Source: Zoogloea sp.
GTDB lineage: Bacteria > Pseudomonadota > Gammaproteobacteria > Burkholderiales > Rhodocyclaceae
Direction of reading: 5' to 3'
NCBI RefSeq assembly: GCF_023150065.1
Contig: NZ_JAKLLN010000021.1
Location: 1-64,000, forward strand
DNA: 64,000 nucleotides
This document shows, piece after piece, positions 42,923-51,365 of this stretch. The position numbers were made by a program, and so were the translations under genes. The notes under the pieces are model-generated. The model did no database searches. It was not told the DNA's origin and was given only the letters and a program-made list of their open reading frames with translations. How positions within the stretch are numbered: position 1 is the first letter of the stretch; every line of letters starts with the position of its first letter.

Positions 42923-44053
42923 ATGAACGCGCCTGACATGTTCCAGATCGACCCGGTGATTTCCGCCCTGTACGAGGCCACGCTGGAACCCGAGCGCTGG
43001 CGCGATGCGCTGCAGGCAATGGCCCGCCTCAGCGGCGCCCAGGCGGCAGTCTTCGTGGATATGGATTACGCGCTGTCAGTGCTGTGGCGCCATGTGCTGC
43101 ACAACGTGGACGAGGAGGCGCATCTCACCTACCTGCAGCGCTACGCCCAGATCGACCCACGGCTGCCGGTGATGATGAAGGCCCCCGAACTGCGCTGGGT
43201 GTCGGATCTGGAAGCACTGCCCGATGCCATCCGCCTGGAGAGCCCCGTATACCGGGATTACCTGCGCCCCGCCGGCTTGAAGGAATGCCTGATGGCAAAG
43301 ACGGCGGTGGAAGGTGCCCGCCACGGCAACCTCGTGCTGTTGAGGATGGGCGTGGAAGACGTGTTCAGTGCGGAGCAGCGGCAGCTCCTCGACCTGCTGT
43401 TGCCCCATGTGGACAGGGCAATCCGCATCTCGCGCCGACTGGCGGCCTTTGCCCGGGCGCTGGCCTTTGGCGGCCGCGGGGTGGAGGAATATGCCGACCC
43501 GGTGGCCACCCTCACGGAGCGCGGCGACATCAGCGAGGCCAACCCTGCATTCGAGGCGCTTCTAAAGTGTCAGTCGCTTTTTCGTGCCGGCATGAACAAG
43601 CGCCTGGAGTGCATTTCGAGCGATGCACAAGGGCGCTTTCATCAGGCCTTCTCCGATGCGCTGGAACTGTCGAAGGGCAATACCCGCCACGGTTGGCGGA
43701 GCATGCCGGTGCTCACCGTGGAGCGAGCGGACGGCCCGCCCTTTCTGGTGACGGTCGCCCCGCTGATGCAGTTGCAGGGCCACCCCTGGTTCGAACGCAC
43801 GGGCGTGCTGGTGAAGGTGTCGGACCCCCTGCGCCCACCAAGCGGGAGCGTGTTGCAGGAGGGATTCGGGCTTACGCCGGCCGAGGCGCGTCTGGCCTGC
43901 GCGCTCCTGGCCGGCGGCACCCTGAAGGATGCCGCCACGAGAATCGGCATTTCGCCCAACACGGCCAAGACCCAACTTCAGGTGGTATTCCAGAAGACCC
44001 GTACTGGTCGTCAGCAGGAGCTGGTCTCCTTGCTGAGATCGATTCCGCACTGA
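42923..44053 (+). CDS. LuxR-family transcriptional regulator
   Basis: 376 residues from the ATG at 42923 with AGGAG seven bases upstream. The C-terminal 60-70 residues form a LuxR/GerE helix-turn-helix (F-G-L-T-P-A-E-A-R-L-A, then A-T-R-I-G-I-S-P-N-T-A-K-T-Q-L). The N-terminal 300 residues hold a ligand- or signal-sensing region of GAF/PAS-like appearance without recognisable cofactor residues and no receiver aspartate pattern. It is divergent from the membrane-protein gene and 1.6 kb past the eCIS, so it may control either; target unknown. Confidence 0.8.
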   Translation: MNAPDMFQIDPVISALYEATLEPERWRDALQAMARLSGAQAAVFVDMDYALSVLWRHVLHNVDEEAHLTYLQRYAQIDPRLPVMMKAPELRWVSDLEALPDAIRLESPVYRDYLRPAGLKECLMAKTAVEGARHGNLVLLRMGVEDVFSAEQRQLLDLLLPHVDRAIRISRRLAAFARALAFGGRGVEEYADPVATLTERGDISEANPAFEALLKCQSLFRAGMNKRLECISSDAQGRFHQAFSDALELSKGNTRHGWRSMPVLTVERADGPPFLVTVAPLMQLQGHPWFERTGVLVKVSDPLRPPSGSVLQEGFGLTPAEARLACALLAGGTLKDAATRIGISPNTAKTQLQVVFQKTRTGRQQELVSLLRSIPH

Positions 44054-44104
44054 ATCCGTACGCAAGGCAGGCCCCAGCGGCCGCATCAGATGGACGCACC
44101 CACC

Positions 44105-44521
44105 TCAGCGCAGCCGATGCAGCCCCGGCGTCGGAATGGCCGCGGCCGTGATGGCGGCGTCGTAGGCGGCCTGGGCAGCCAGTACGGCGTCCATGTTGCG
44201 CTCGGCCCAGTGGGCCAGGGCTGACACCGTATCGGTGAGGGTGTCGCCCAGGGGAGACAAGGAATACTCCACGGTGACCGGCACCGTGGCAAACACCGCC
44301 CGGGCGATCAGCCCGTCCCGCTCCAGCTTGCGCAGGGTCTCCGACAGCACCTTGGGGGTGATGCGCATGATGTCCCGCTTCAGGCTGTTGAAACGCACCG
44401 GCCCGTCCTTCAGGCGGTCGAGGATCAGCAGCGCCCATTTATCAGCCAGCCGGTCCAGCACCAGGCGGGTGGGGCAGCGGTCCTGATAGACGTCGTAGGG
44501 CAGTTCTTCCTGCGTGCTCAT
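44105..44521 (-). CDS. HxlR-family transcriptional regulator
   Basis: 138 residues, a winged helix of HxlR type: C-P-T-R-L-V-L-D-R-L-A-D-K-W-A near 16-30, F-N-S-L-K-R-D-I near 44, I-T-P-K-V-L-S-E-T-L-R-K-L near 54, and the wing V-T-V-E-Y-S-L-S-P-L-G. HxlR proteins often sense electrophiles or redox through a conserved N-terminal cysteine; Cys16 is in that place. Divergent from an oxidoreductase it probably regulates, with palindromes between them. Confidence 0.88.
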   Translation of the reverse strand: MSTQEELPYDVYQDRCPTRLVLDRLADKWALLILDRLKDGPVRFNSLKRDIMRITPKVLSETLRKLERDGLIARAVFATVPVTVEYSLSPLGDTLTDTVSALAHWAERNMDAVLAAQAAYDAAITAAAIPTPGLHRLR

Positions 44522-44537
44522 GAGCTCTCCAATGGCA

Positions 44538-44561
44538 GTTACCTCCAGGTAACCAGGTTAC
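44538..44561. promoter_or_regulatory. Overlapping palindromes, probable HxlR operator
   Basis: GTTACCT-CC-AGGTAAC (44538-44553) and GTAACC-A-GGTTAC (44549-44561) are two perfect inverted repeats sharing five bases. They lie in the 120-bp gap between the divergent HxlR gene and the NmrA-type oxidoreductase, the expected place for a two-way operator. Confidence 0.6.
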
Positions 44562-44641
44562 GTCGCGGTGCCTTCTTCCGCCTCGCACCCGGCATCGAGA
44601 CAATACACCCGGTTTCCAAAACATACTAAGGAGTACGAAAC

Positions 44642-45481
44642 ATGAGCAAGAAGATTCTGGTTCTGGGCGCGGGCGGGAATGTGGGACGGCCGCTGGTAAA
44701 GGCACTGATCGCCCGGGGCGAAGTCGTCAAGGCCGCCACCAGGAGCGGGGCTGCCGTGGAAGGCGCAGAAGGCGTGGCCTTTGATTACGCCGACCCTTCC
44801 ACCTTTGACGCGGCCTTTGCCGATGTGGACCGGGCCTACGTTATGCTGCCCGCCGGCTACGTGAACATCACCGCCCTGCTCCTGCCTGTGGTCCAGGGTC
44901 TGGCGGCCCGGGGCGTGAAGATCGTCTTCCAGAGCGTGTTCGGTGTGGATGCGGATGATTCCATCCCTTACCGCCAGGTGGAGCTGGCCGTGGAAGCCGC
45001 GGGGGTGCCCTTCGTGATCCTGCGGCCCAACTGGTTCGCCGACAACTTCCACACCTTCTGGCGCGAGGGCATCGTGCACGGCGGCATCAGCCTGCCGGCA
45101 GGCCAGGGCAAGTCAAGCTTCATCGACGCCCGGGACATCGCCGCAAGCGCCGCCGCCGCCCTCACCCGCAGCGACCTTGACGGCCTGGCCTTCAACCTGA
45201 CCGGCCCGGAAGCCTTGAGCTATGCCGATGCCGCCGCCGTACTGAGCCAGATGATCGGCCGGCCCGTGGCCTACCAGGCCATCGACGACGCCCGCTTCAT
45301 CCAGACCCTTCAGGACCACGGCGTGCCGGCAGACTACGCAGCCTTCCTCGCCACCATCTTCCATCCGGTGAGGGAAGGCTGGACGGCACCGGTAAGCGAC
45401 GCGGTGACCACCCTGACGGGCCACCCGGCCCGCAGCCTGCAAACCTACGCCGCGGATCACGCCGCACACTGGGCTGCGTAA
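44642..45481 (+). CDS. NmrA-like NAD(P)-dependent oxidoreductase
   Basis: 279 residues, atypical short-chain dehydrogenase of the NmrA/quinone-reductase (QOR2, azoreductase) type. Nucleotide-binding G-A-G-G-N-V-G at residues 10-16 and a second R-S-G strand near 38. No SDR Ser-Tyr-Lys triad is obvious, as usual in this group. F-V-I-L-R-P-N-W-F near 125 is family-typical. AAGGAG upstream of the ATG. Likely reduces quinones or other electrophiles, and likely controlled by the divergent HxlR protein. The gap after it (45482-45590) has nothing else I can name. Confidence 0.82.
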   Translation: MSKKILVLGAGGNVGRPLVKALIARGEVVKAATRSGAAVEGAEGVAFDYADPSTFDAAFADVDRAYVMLPAGYVNITALLLPVVQGLAARGVKIVFQSVFGVDADDSIPYRQVELAVEAAGVPFVILRPNWFADNFHTFWREGIVHGGISLPAGQGKSSFIDARDIAASAAAALTRSDLDGLAFNLTGPEALSYADAAAVLSQMIGRPVAYQAIDDARFIQTLQDHGVPADYAAFLATIFHPVREGWTAPVSDAVTTLTGHPARSLQTYAADHAAHWAA

Positions 45482-45590
45482 GGGACTGCGTAAGGGGCTG
45501 GCACCGCGACCATCCGGCTTGCCGGCGGCCTGCACGGGGCCTGCACGGGGCCCGTGCCATCAGGGAAGGCGCACGGAAGACGCACAAAAC

Positions 45591-45620
45591 AAAAAAGCCA
45601 CTCTTGCGAGTGGCTTTTTT
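45591..45620. terminator. Bidirectional intrinsic terminator
   Basis: Perfect stem GCCACTC (45597-45603) / GAGTGGC (45608-45614) with a TTGC loop, flanked by six A on one side and six T on the other. It lies just past the 3' end of tRNA-Pro on the minus strand and also downstream of the oxidoreductase gene on the plus strand. Confidence 0.9.
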
Positions 45621-45630
45621 GCGGGATTGG

Positions 45631-45707
45631 TGGTCGGGGAAAGAGGATTCGAACCTCCGGCCCCTGCGTCCCGAACGCAGTGCTCTACCAGGCTGAGCTA
45701 TTCCCCG
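45631..45707 (-). tRNA. tRNA-Pro, anticodon CGG
   Basis: 77 bases with the CCA end encoded. Read on the minus strand: acceptor stem CGGGGAA / TTCCCCG, D-loop with AGCCTGGTAGA, anticodon arm CTGCG-TTCGGGA-CGCAG giving CGG (Pro), and T-arm loop TTCGAAT. Closely resembles known bacterial tRNA-Pro(CGG). Intrinsic terminator 11 bases downstream. No integrated element abuts it. Confidence 0.97.
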
Positions 45708-45817
45708 ACGCTTTCGCTACCAAGTCAGCGATGTTTTGCTGACCTTCAAAACCAAACAGCCGCACATTATATTGTAGATTCGACGTTTTGTGAAGCTTTT
45801 TTGAATCACGTCGAACT

Positions 45818-46786
45818 TCAATACTTCCGTGCGACTGCGAACTTTGACAATTCTATCAAGGAATCCTTGAAAATGGAAGCAGGAAGCGCATCCAGTGCGT
45901 TCAAAGCGAGTTCTGCCTCGGCTTCTGCCACTTTTCGGGTCGCTTCGATGGCGCCGGTGGCGCGAATCGCCTCCAGAACCGCCGGAAAATCGTCGCGACC
46001 ACCGTTTTCGATGGCGGTACGCACACAGGCGGCGTGTTCGGCGCTGCCATGCTTCATGGCGTGGATCAGCGGCAGGGTCGGCTTGCCTTCGGCCAGATCA
46101 TCACCGATGTGCTTGCCGGTGTCAGCTTCGTCACCCGAGTAATCGAGCACGTCATCGATCAGCTGGAAGGCGGTGCCGATGTGCATGCCAAAGGCGGCCA
46201 GCTTGTCTTCCATCTCCTCCCCCACTCCACCCAGGATGCCGCCAAGTCGGGCTGCTGCTTCGAAGAGCTTGGCGGTCTTGTAGCGGATCACGCGGAGGTA
46301 GTCATCGACCTCCACATCGGCGTTGTGACAGTTGAGCAGTTGCAGGACTTCGCCTTCGGCAATCACGTTGGTGGCGTCGGCAAGGACGCGCATCACCTTC
46401 ATGTTGTCGGCGCCGACCATCATCTGGAAGGCGCGCGAGTAGAGGAAGTCACCTACCAGCACCGAGGCGGCATTGCCGAACATGGCGTTGGCAGTCTTGT
46501 TGCCGCGGCGCAGCTCGGACTCGTCAACGACATCGTCGTGGAGAAGGGTTGCGGTATGGATGAATTCCACCACCGCCGCCAGCTCGCGGTGATAGCTGCC
46601 CGAGTAGCCGGCAGCGCCAGCCGTGAACAGCACCATGGCGGGACGCAGGCGCTTGCCGCCGCTGCCGATGATGTACTCGGCCACCTGGCGGATAAGAACC
46701 ACGTCGGAGTAGAGACGATCCCGGATGACGGCATCGAGCGCCTTCATGTCTTCGGCGATCGGCGCGTAAAGCTGCGAGAGAGACAA
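45818..46786 (-). CDS. ispB: Octaprenyl diphosphate synthase
   Basis: 322 residues, the same length as E. coli IspB (323). Trans-isoprenyl synthase motifs are present: G-K-R-L-R-P near 44-49, first aspartate-rich motif D84-D-V-V-D88, and second D211-D-V-L-D215 after F-Q-L-I. It elongates farnesyl diphosphate with isopentenyl units to the side chain of ubiquinone in the cytoplasm. In many relatives it stands near rplU-rpmA-obg; these are not in this window. Confidence 0.95.
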   Translation of the reverse strand: MSLSQLYAPIAEDMKALDAVIRDRLYSDVVLIRQVAEYIIGSGGKRLRPAMVLFTAGAAGYSGSYHRELAAVVEFIHTATLLHDDVVDESELRRGNKTANAMFGNAASVLVGDFLYSRAFQMMVGADNMKVMRVLADATNVIAEGEVLQLLNCHNADVEVDDYLRVIRYKTAKLFEAAARLGGILGGVGEEMEDKLAAFGMHIGTAFQLIDDVLDYSGDEADTGKHIGDDLAEGKPTLPLIHAMKHGSAEHAACVRTAIENGGRDDFPAVLEAIRATGAIEATRKVAEAEAELALNALDALPASIFKDSLIELSKFAVARKY

Positions 46787-46862
46787 GGCAATGCCCAGAC
46801 TAGAAAAAACGCGATGGTAGGGGCCGACTGCGATCCCGTCAAGCCGCCGGGATCAATGCAAT

Positions 46863-47618
46863 TTAACGAAACGGGACTTCGGCATCGAGGGCGAGCAGCA
46901 AATCGGGCCGGTCGGAGAAAAGGCCACTGACACCCCACTCCACAAGGCGCCGTGCGGCCTCCTGCGTGTTCACGGTATAGACCATCACCCGCAGCCCGGA
47001 GGACTGGACGGCCTGCACATGCGCCGCCTCTAGCCCCGACAAACCCATATTGACTGAGACGCAGCCCAGCTGATGGGCGGCCGCCAGGGCTTCAGGGGAA
47101 TATCCTTCGACGAGTACGGCCCTGGGCAGGCCCGGAACCTGCTGCTCCACAGCCTGCAAAGCCTCAATCGAGAAGGACGACAGCAGCACCTCAGGGCGCG
47201 CGTCCTCAGGCAGGGCCTCAAGCAGAGCGCCCACGACGTGGCCTGTCTCGGCCTCAAAGCCCGCAGCCGGCTTGATCTCCACGTTGGCGGCCAACCCCAG
47301 CTGATGACAGGCGGCAAGGGCGAGCTCAAGGGTGGGGATCATCTCGCCACTGAAGGCCGGATGAAAATGCCGCCCCACGTCGGTGGCCAGCAGCTGCGCA
47401 GCGCTCAGGTCGGGCACCACGCCCGGCAGCCCGGCGGTCCGCATCAGGGCTTCGTCGTGAATCAGCACGGGGATCTTGTCCCGGGACAGCATCACGTCGA
47501 ATTCAACCGCCCGGCAACCCAGCCGGGCGGCAAGTGACAGCCCGGCCAGGGTGTTCTCCGGCGCGTGGGCGCCGCCGCAGCGATGGGCCAGCAGCAACGG
47601 CCACGACCAGCCGGACAT
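46863..47618 (-). CDS. ugpQ: Glycerophosphodiester phosphodiesterase
   Basis: 251 residues from the ATG at 47618, matching UgpQ length; an upstream extension overlaps ugpB and is not credible. GDPD active-site residues are seen: L-L-A-H-R then A-P-E-N-T near 10-22, E-F-D-V near 39, and I-H-D-E near 52. It hydrolyses glycerophosphodiesters to glycerol-3-phosphate and an alcohol. The usual HRG is H-R-C-G here. No signal peptide, so cytoplasmic. Directly follows ugpB (7-base gap) in one operon. Confidence 0.9.
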   Translation of the reverse strand: MSGWSWPLLLAHRCGGAHAPENTLAGLSLAARLGCRAVEFDVMLSRDKIPVLIHDEALMRTAGLPGVVPDLSAAQLLATDVGRHFHPAFSGEMIPTLELALAACHQLGLAANVEIKPAAGFEAETGHVVGALLEALPEDARPEVLLSSFSIEALQAVEQQVPGLPRAVLVEGYSPEALAAAHQLGCVSVNMGLSGLEAAHVQAVQSSGLRVMVYTVNTQEAARRLVEWGVSGLFSDRPDLLLALDAEVPFR

Positions 47619-47625
47619 GGACGGA

Positions 47626-48918
47626 TCAGTCCAGCTGACGGGAGCGGGCCACTGCCGTGTCGAGAGCCAGCTTGGAGGGCTTACGGTCTTCCCAGACCGA
47701 CTCCAGCTCTTCCTCGATGATCTTGCGCACGGCGGCACGCTGGGGATAACTGCTGGCCTTGCTGATGGCAGTCACCTTCTTGTGGGTGAGCTGCTGCACG
47801 CCAACGTGAATGTTAAGCAGATCCGCAGCCAGCAGACGGCTCTCGGAGGCCAGCAGACCGGCCTGGTTGAGCGGCAGGTAGCCCGCATTGCGCTGCCACT
47901 CGACCTGGCTCTCGGCGGTCAGCATGAAGCTGACGAAGCGCGCCACCGCCTTGTACTCGGCCGGGCTCTTGCCGGCGCCGATCCACATGGCGGGGCCGTC
48001 GGCCAGGGTGTTCTGGGGTGCGCCGTAGTAGTCCTCGTGGTAGGGCAGGCTCGACACACCGACGTCGAAGGCGGCCTGGCGCTTGAGGGTCGGCCAGGCG
48101 CCGGAGGGTGCGGTCAGCACGGCACATTCGCCCTTGGCGAAGCGCTCGGTGGCCTCGTCCTCACGGCCGAAAAGGTGGAGGTAACGGGCCTTGACCCAGG
48201 AGGACAGCATGGCCACATGCTTGACTTCAAGCATGCCGTTGATGGCCAGGGAGGCTTTCTTGCCTTCGGTGACCACCGGCTCGTTGTGCCAGGCGCTCAT
48301 GTTCTCGACAAGGATCCATGCAGGCTGGGCGGTGGTGTAGGGGCAGACCTGACCGGCCGCCACCAGCTTGCCCAGATCAGCCTGCAGCCCCTGCCAGGTC
48401 TTGGGTGCGACTTCGGGATCGAGGCCGGCTTCGCGGAAGGCCTGCTTGTTGTAGAACATCACCGGGGTGGACAGGCCGACCGGCAGGGCAATGAGGCGGT
48501 TGGCGCTGTCGATCGGAGTCGGCGTCATCATCGCCGGCGCACGCAGGGTCTCGAAGCGCTCGCCGGACTCTTTCATGACCTGGTGCAGCGGACGGTAGCG
48601 TTGCGGGCCGGCGAGGAAGCTGGCCAGATCACGCTCGCCCAGGATCATCAGGTGCGGCAGGCTGCCCTCGTTCCAGGCGCGGTCGTGGAGCACGACCTTG
48701 GCGTTGGGATGCGCCGCGTTGTAGCGGTCCACGAGCTTCTGCAGCTGGGCACCCTTGTCGGCGCCGAGCGTATGCACAAGCTCGATGTCCTTCACGGCAA
48801 CCGGGGAGGCCGCGGCAGCAGCCGGCTTGGCGGCGGGTTTCTTGGGGGCCGCCATGGCGTGGGCGGAAAAGAGGCTGGCGATGGCAACGCACAGGGCGCC
48901 GCGGTTCAACATATTCAT
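47626..48918 (-). CDS. ugpB: Glycerol-3-phosphate/glycerophosphodiester ABC transporter, periplasmic binding protein
   Basis: 430 residues from the ATG at 48918 (a second ATG two codons later is equally possible). Signal peptide about 1-23, then an Ala/Pro/Lys linker. UgpB-type features: D-R-Y-N-A-A-H-P near 68, F-Y-N-K-Q-A-F-R-E-A-G-L, and G-A-P-Q-N-T-L-A-D-G-P-A-M-W-I near 325 (the Y-x-G-A-P-Q-N-T block is characteristic). It binds glycerol-3-phosphate or its diesters in the periplasm. The permease and ATPase genes ugpA, ugpE and ugpC are not next to it. Confidence 0.9.
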   Translation of the reverse strand: MNMLNRGALCVAIASLFSAHAMAAPKKPAAKPAAAAASPVAVKDIELVHTLGADKGAQLQKLVDRYNAAHPNAKVVLHDRAWNEGSLPHLMILGERDLASFLAGPQRYRPLHQVMKESGERFETLRAPAMMTPTPIDSANRLIALPVGLSTPVMFYNKQAFREAGLDPEVAPKTWQGLQADLGKLVAAGQVCPYTTAQPAWILVENMSAWHNEPVVTEGKKASLAINGMLEVKHVAMLSSWVKARYLHLFGREDEATERFAKGECAVLTAPSGAWPTLKRQAAFDVGVSSLPYHEDYYGAPQNTLADGPAMWIGAGKSPAEYKAVARFVSFMLTAESQVEWQRNAGYLPLNQAGLLASESRLLAADLLNIHVGVQQLTHKKVTAISKASSYPQRAAVRKIIEEELESVWEDRKPSKLALDTAVARSRQLD

Positions 48919-49067
48919 GGGGATCTTGTCCACGGACGGAAGAAGAGGGGTCAGCCCATAATTATAAGGAGAACGACACCTGAACAACACGGCAGATTTG
49001 CCTGCCCGGATTCAAGTCGGAAGCGCCGGGGCCGTAGACCCTTCATAGCAATCCTGCTCCCCCCGCC

Positions 49068-49541
49068 ATGACAAAACCGTCCCTTCGCTTCGTGCTGGCC
49101 CTGGCCACCTGTGCCGCCGTGACAGGGGGCTGCGAGCAGCTTGGCATTCCGGATCCGGTCAAGGTCAGCGCCCAGGCGGAGGCCGAAGGCAAGGCCATCG
49201 GCAGCGCCTGCCGCCATGCCGGGCGGGCCATCGAGGACTGCTACACCCTCAACACCACGGCCTCCAAGGCGGCGGTGTTTGCGGGCTGGAAGGAAATGAA
49301 CGACTACATGGTGGAGAACAAGATCGCCGAAGTCGTACCCCTGCTTCCCCCTCCCCCGCCCCCCGCCCCCCCTTCGTCCAAGAAGAAGAAAGCGGCAGAC
49401 CACGGCAGCGGTGAAACCGGCAAGGACAAGCCGGCCTCCGCCGAGGGCGGAGATCACGCGGAAGCCGACAGCCCGGCGAAGGCCGAAGCCGACACGCCCC
49501 CCGAATCCGAAACGCGCAAGCGGCGCCGATCCCGGGAGTGA
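49068..49541 (+). CDS. Hypothetical lipoprotein
   Basis: 157 residues. Signal peptide with lipobox V-T-G-G-C at about residues 18-22, so the mature protein would be lipid-anchored. Residues 25-85 are helical with two cysteines (C-R-H-A-G-R-A-I-E-D-C). A run of prolines follows, then a Lys-rich stretch and a disordered Ala/Glu/Asp tail ending in Arg residues. No known family; the Pro-rich linker could reach peptidoglycan. Confidence 0.7.
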   Translation: MTKPSLRFVLALATCAAVTGGCEQLGIPDPVKVSAQAEAEGKAIGSACRHAGRAIEDCYTLNTTASKAAVFAGWKEMNDYMVENKIAEVVPLLPPPPPPAPPSSKKKKAADHGSGETGKDKPASAEGGDHAEADSPAKAEADTPPESETRKRRRSRE

Positions 49542-49556
49542 GCCTGCAGGTGAGCG

Positions 49557-51365
49557 TCAGGGAGTCCGGGCGCCGATCAGCGCATCCCGGTGCGACTGCC
49601 ACCAGGCGATGAACTGATCCACGGGCATGGCCGGTGCATACAGGTAGCCTTGGGCCCGGTCACAGCCCATCTCATTGAGCACTGCCTCGGTGGCCGCGTC
49701 TTCGACACCTTCGGCCACCACATCCAGGCCGAAGGTGTGAGCGACACGCACCATCAGCTCGACAATGGCCCGATCGTTGTCGGTGAGGGTGATGCGCTCG
49801 ACAAAGGACTTGTCGAGCTTCAACTCATCCACCGGCAGACGACGCAGGTAGTCCATGGACGAATACCCCGTCCCGAAATCGTCCAGGGCAAGACGACCGC
49901 CGCCCACACGCAGGGCATCGAGGTTGCGGACGGACATGCCGTCCCGCGACACCAGCCCCCCCTCGGTCAGCTCGAAGCACATGCGCGACTCGGGTACCCG
50001 CCAGGTTTCGCAGGTCTGCCGGATGAAGAGCGGCAGTTCCGGGTCCTTCAGATCCTCGGCCATGAGATTCACCGACACCGCCACTTCACACCCGGCCGCC
50101 GCCAGCGTTGCCAGCACCTGCCCGGCCTGCTGTATGACCCAGCGCGACAGCTCCGCCATCAGGCCGATGCGCTCAAGCACCTGCAGGATGTCGGGCGGCG
50201 ATGCAAACCCCTGCCCTTCCCGTCGCCAGCGCAGCAAAGCCTCGGCACCGACGAGCCGGCGTGACGGCAGGGCAACCTGGGGCTGCAGGTAGAGCTGAAA
50301 CTGGCGGGTTTCCAGAGCCCGGGCCACCTCCGACTCGAACCCCGCATCGCCATGGCTGCGCACCGCCGTGTCGGAGCAATACAGGTCGAAGGCCCGGCCG
50401 GACGCCTTCGCGGCCACCAGGGCCGCACGGGCAGCATGAACCAGGCCGAGGGGGTCGGTGGCGTGCTCCGGCGCCCACGCTCCACCGGCATGAAAGCGCC
50501 CCCGCTGCCCGGGAAAATTGTTGCCCCGCAGGACTTCACAGGCATCCACCAGCTTGCTCCCGGCCAGGGACACCTGGGCCGGATGTTGCAGTTCCGGCAG
50601 GATGACCGCCCATTGATCGTCGCCAAGGGCACACAGGATGTCGTTGGCGCGCAGCACCGCCCGCATCGCATCCGACAGGGCCAGCCGCAGGTGGTCACGT
50701 TCATCCATGGCCAGCACATCCACGGAGCGCCCCCATTCAATGTCGAGCACCAGCAACCCCACCGCCTGCCCGTCGGCAACATGGGCCAGGCCTTCCGTCA
50801 GCAGGGTCAGGAAGCGCCGCCGGTTGGGGATACCCAGGACCGCATCCCCATCCTCGGCATTGAGCCGGAAGGCCTGTTCATGGTCGATGGACACCTCGCA
50901 CAACAAACCGCCCAGGCACCAGCCAAGGCGCACGAGGGCCGACAGGATATCGAGTTCCAGTCGGTGGACCATGGCTCGATCACTGAAAAGATGCACCTGG
51001 CAGGACGCCATCAGTGCCTCGATGGCGATGAAGGGAAACTCCGCCACCGCCCCGCCCAGGTAGCACTCGGACCATAGATCCACCAGGCGTGCCGGCCACG
51101 CGGGCGTGAAGTCCCACTCGGTGATCCGCGCCAGCTCGATGCAGAAGGCCCTCAGGGAGGGCTCCACCCCGGCCACCGCGTCGCCAAGATCGAAGCGGGA
51201 CAGCAGTGCATCTTCCAGTTCGCCGGCGCGGATGATCCGCCCGAAGGCCCGCACTGCCGCCTGCTCCCCCTGTCCGACGCCGTAGCGCAGGAGCAGACGT
51301 GCAAGGGCATCCTCGTCGATGACCGGATGAGGGGAGCGCACCAGATGCGGTGCCAACGTATTCAT
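49557..51365 (-). CDS. EAL-domain c-di-GMP phosphodiesterase with degenerate GGDEF domain
   Basis: 602 residues. N-terminal 160 residues are an unrecognised helical sensing region. A GGDEF fold spans about 170-320, but the GGDEF signature reads L-G-D-D-Q-W, so cyclase activity is unlikely. The EAL domain from about 345 keeps the catalytic set: E-A-L-L-R-W near 375, V-N-L-M-A near 425, F-E-L-T-E, D-D-F-G-T-G-Y-S near 493, K-L-D-K-S-F and V-A-E-G-V-E near 545. It should hydrolyse c-di-GMP. Start overlaps the HD-GYP gene by 4 bp. Confidence 0.9.
   Translation of the reverse strand: MNTLAPHLVRSPHPVIDEDALARLLLRYGVGQGEQAAVRAFGRIIRAGELEDALLSRFDLGDAVAGVEPSLRAFCIELARITEWDFTPAWPARLVDLWSECYLGGAVAEFPFIAIEALMASCQVHLFSDRAMVHRLELDILSALVRLGWCLGGLLCEVSIDHEQAFRLNAEDGDAVLGIPNRRRFLTLLTEGLAHVADGQAVGLLVLDIEWGRSVDVLAMDERDHLRLALSDAMRAVLRANDILCALGDDQWAVILPELQHPAQVSLAGSKLVDACEVLRGNNFPGQRGRFHAGGAWAPEHATDPLGLVHAARAALVAAKASGRAFDLYCSDTAVRSHGDAGFESEVARALETRQFQLYLQPQVALPSRRLVGAEALLRWRREGQGFASPPDILQVLERIGLMAELSRWVIQQAGQVLATLAAAGCEVAVSVNLMAEDLKDPELPLFIRQTCETWRVPESRMCFELTEGGLVSRDGMSVRNLDALRVGGGRLALDDFGTGYSSMDYLRRLPVDELKLDKSFVERITLTDNDRAIVELMVRVAHTFGLDVVAEGVEDAATEAVLNEMGCDRAQGYLYAPAMPVDQFIAWWQSHRDALIGARTP

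Noticed and set aside
45631-45707. tRNA-Pro as an integration site for a genomic island
   Set aside because: No repeat of the tRNA 3' end, integrase or composition break was seen next to it; ispB and core genes follow.
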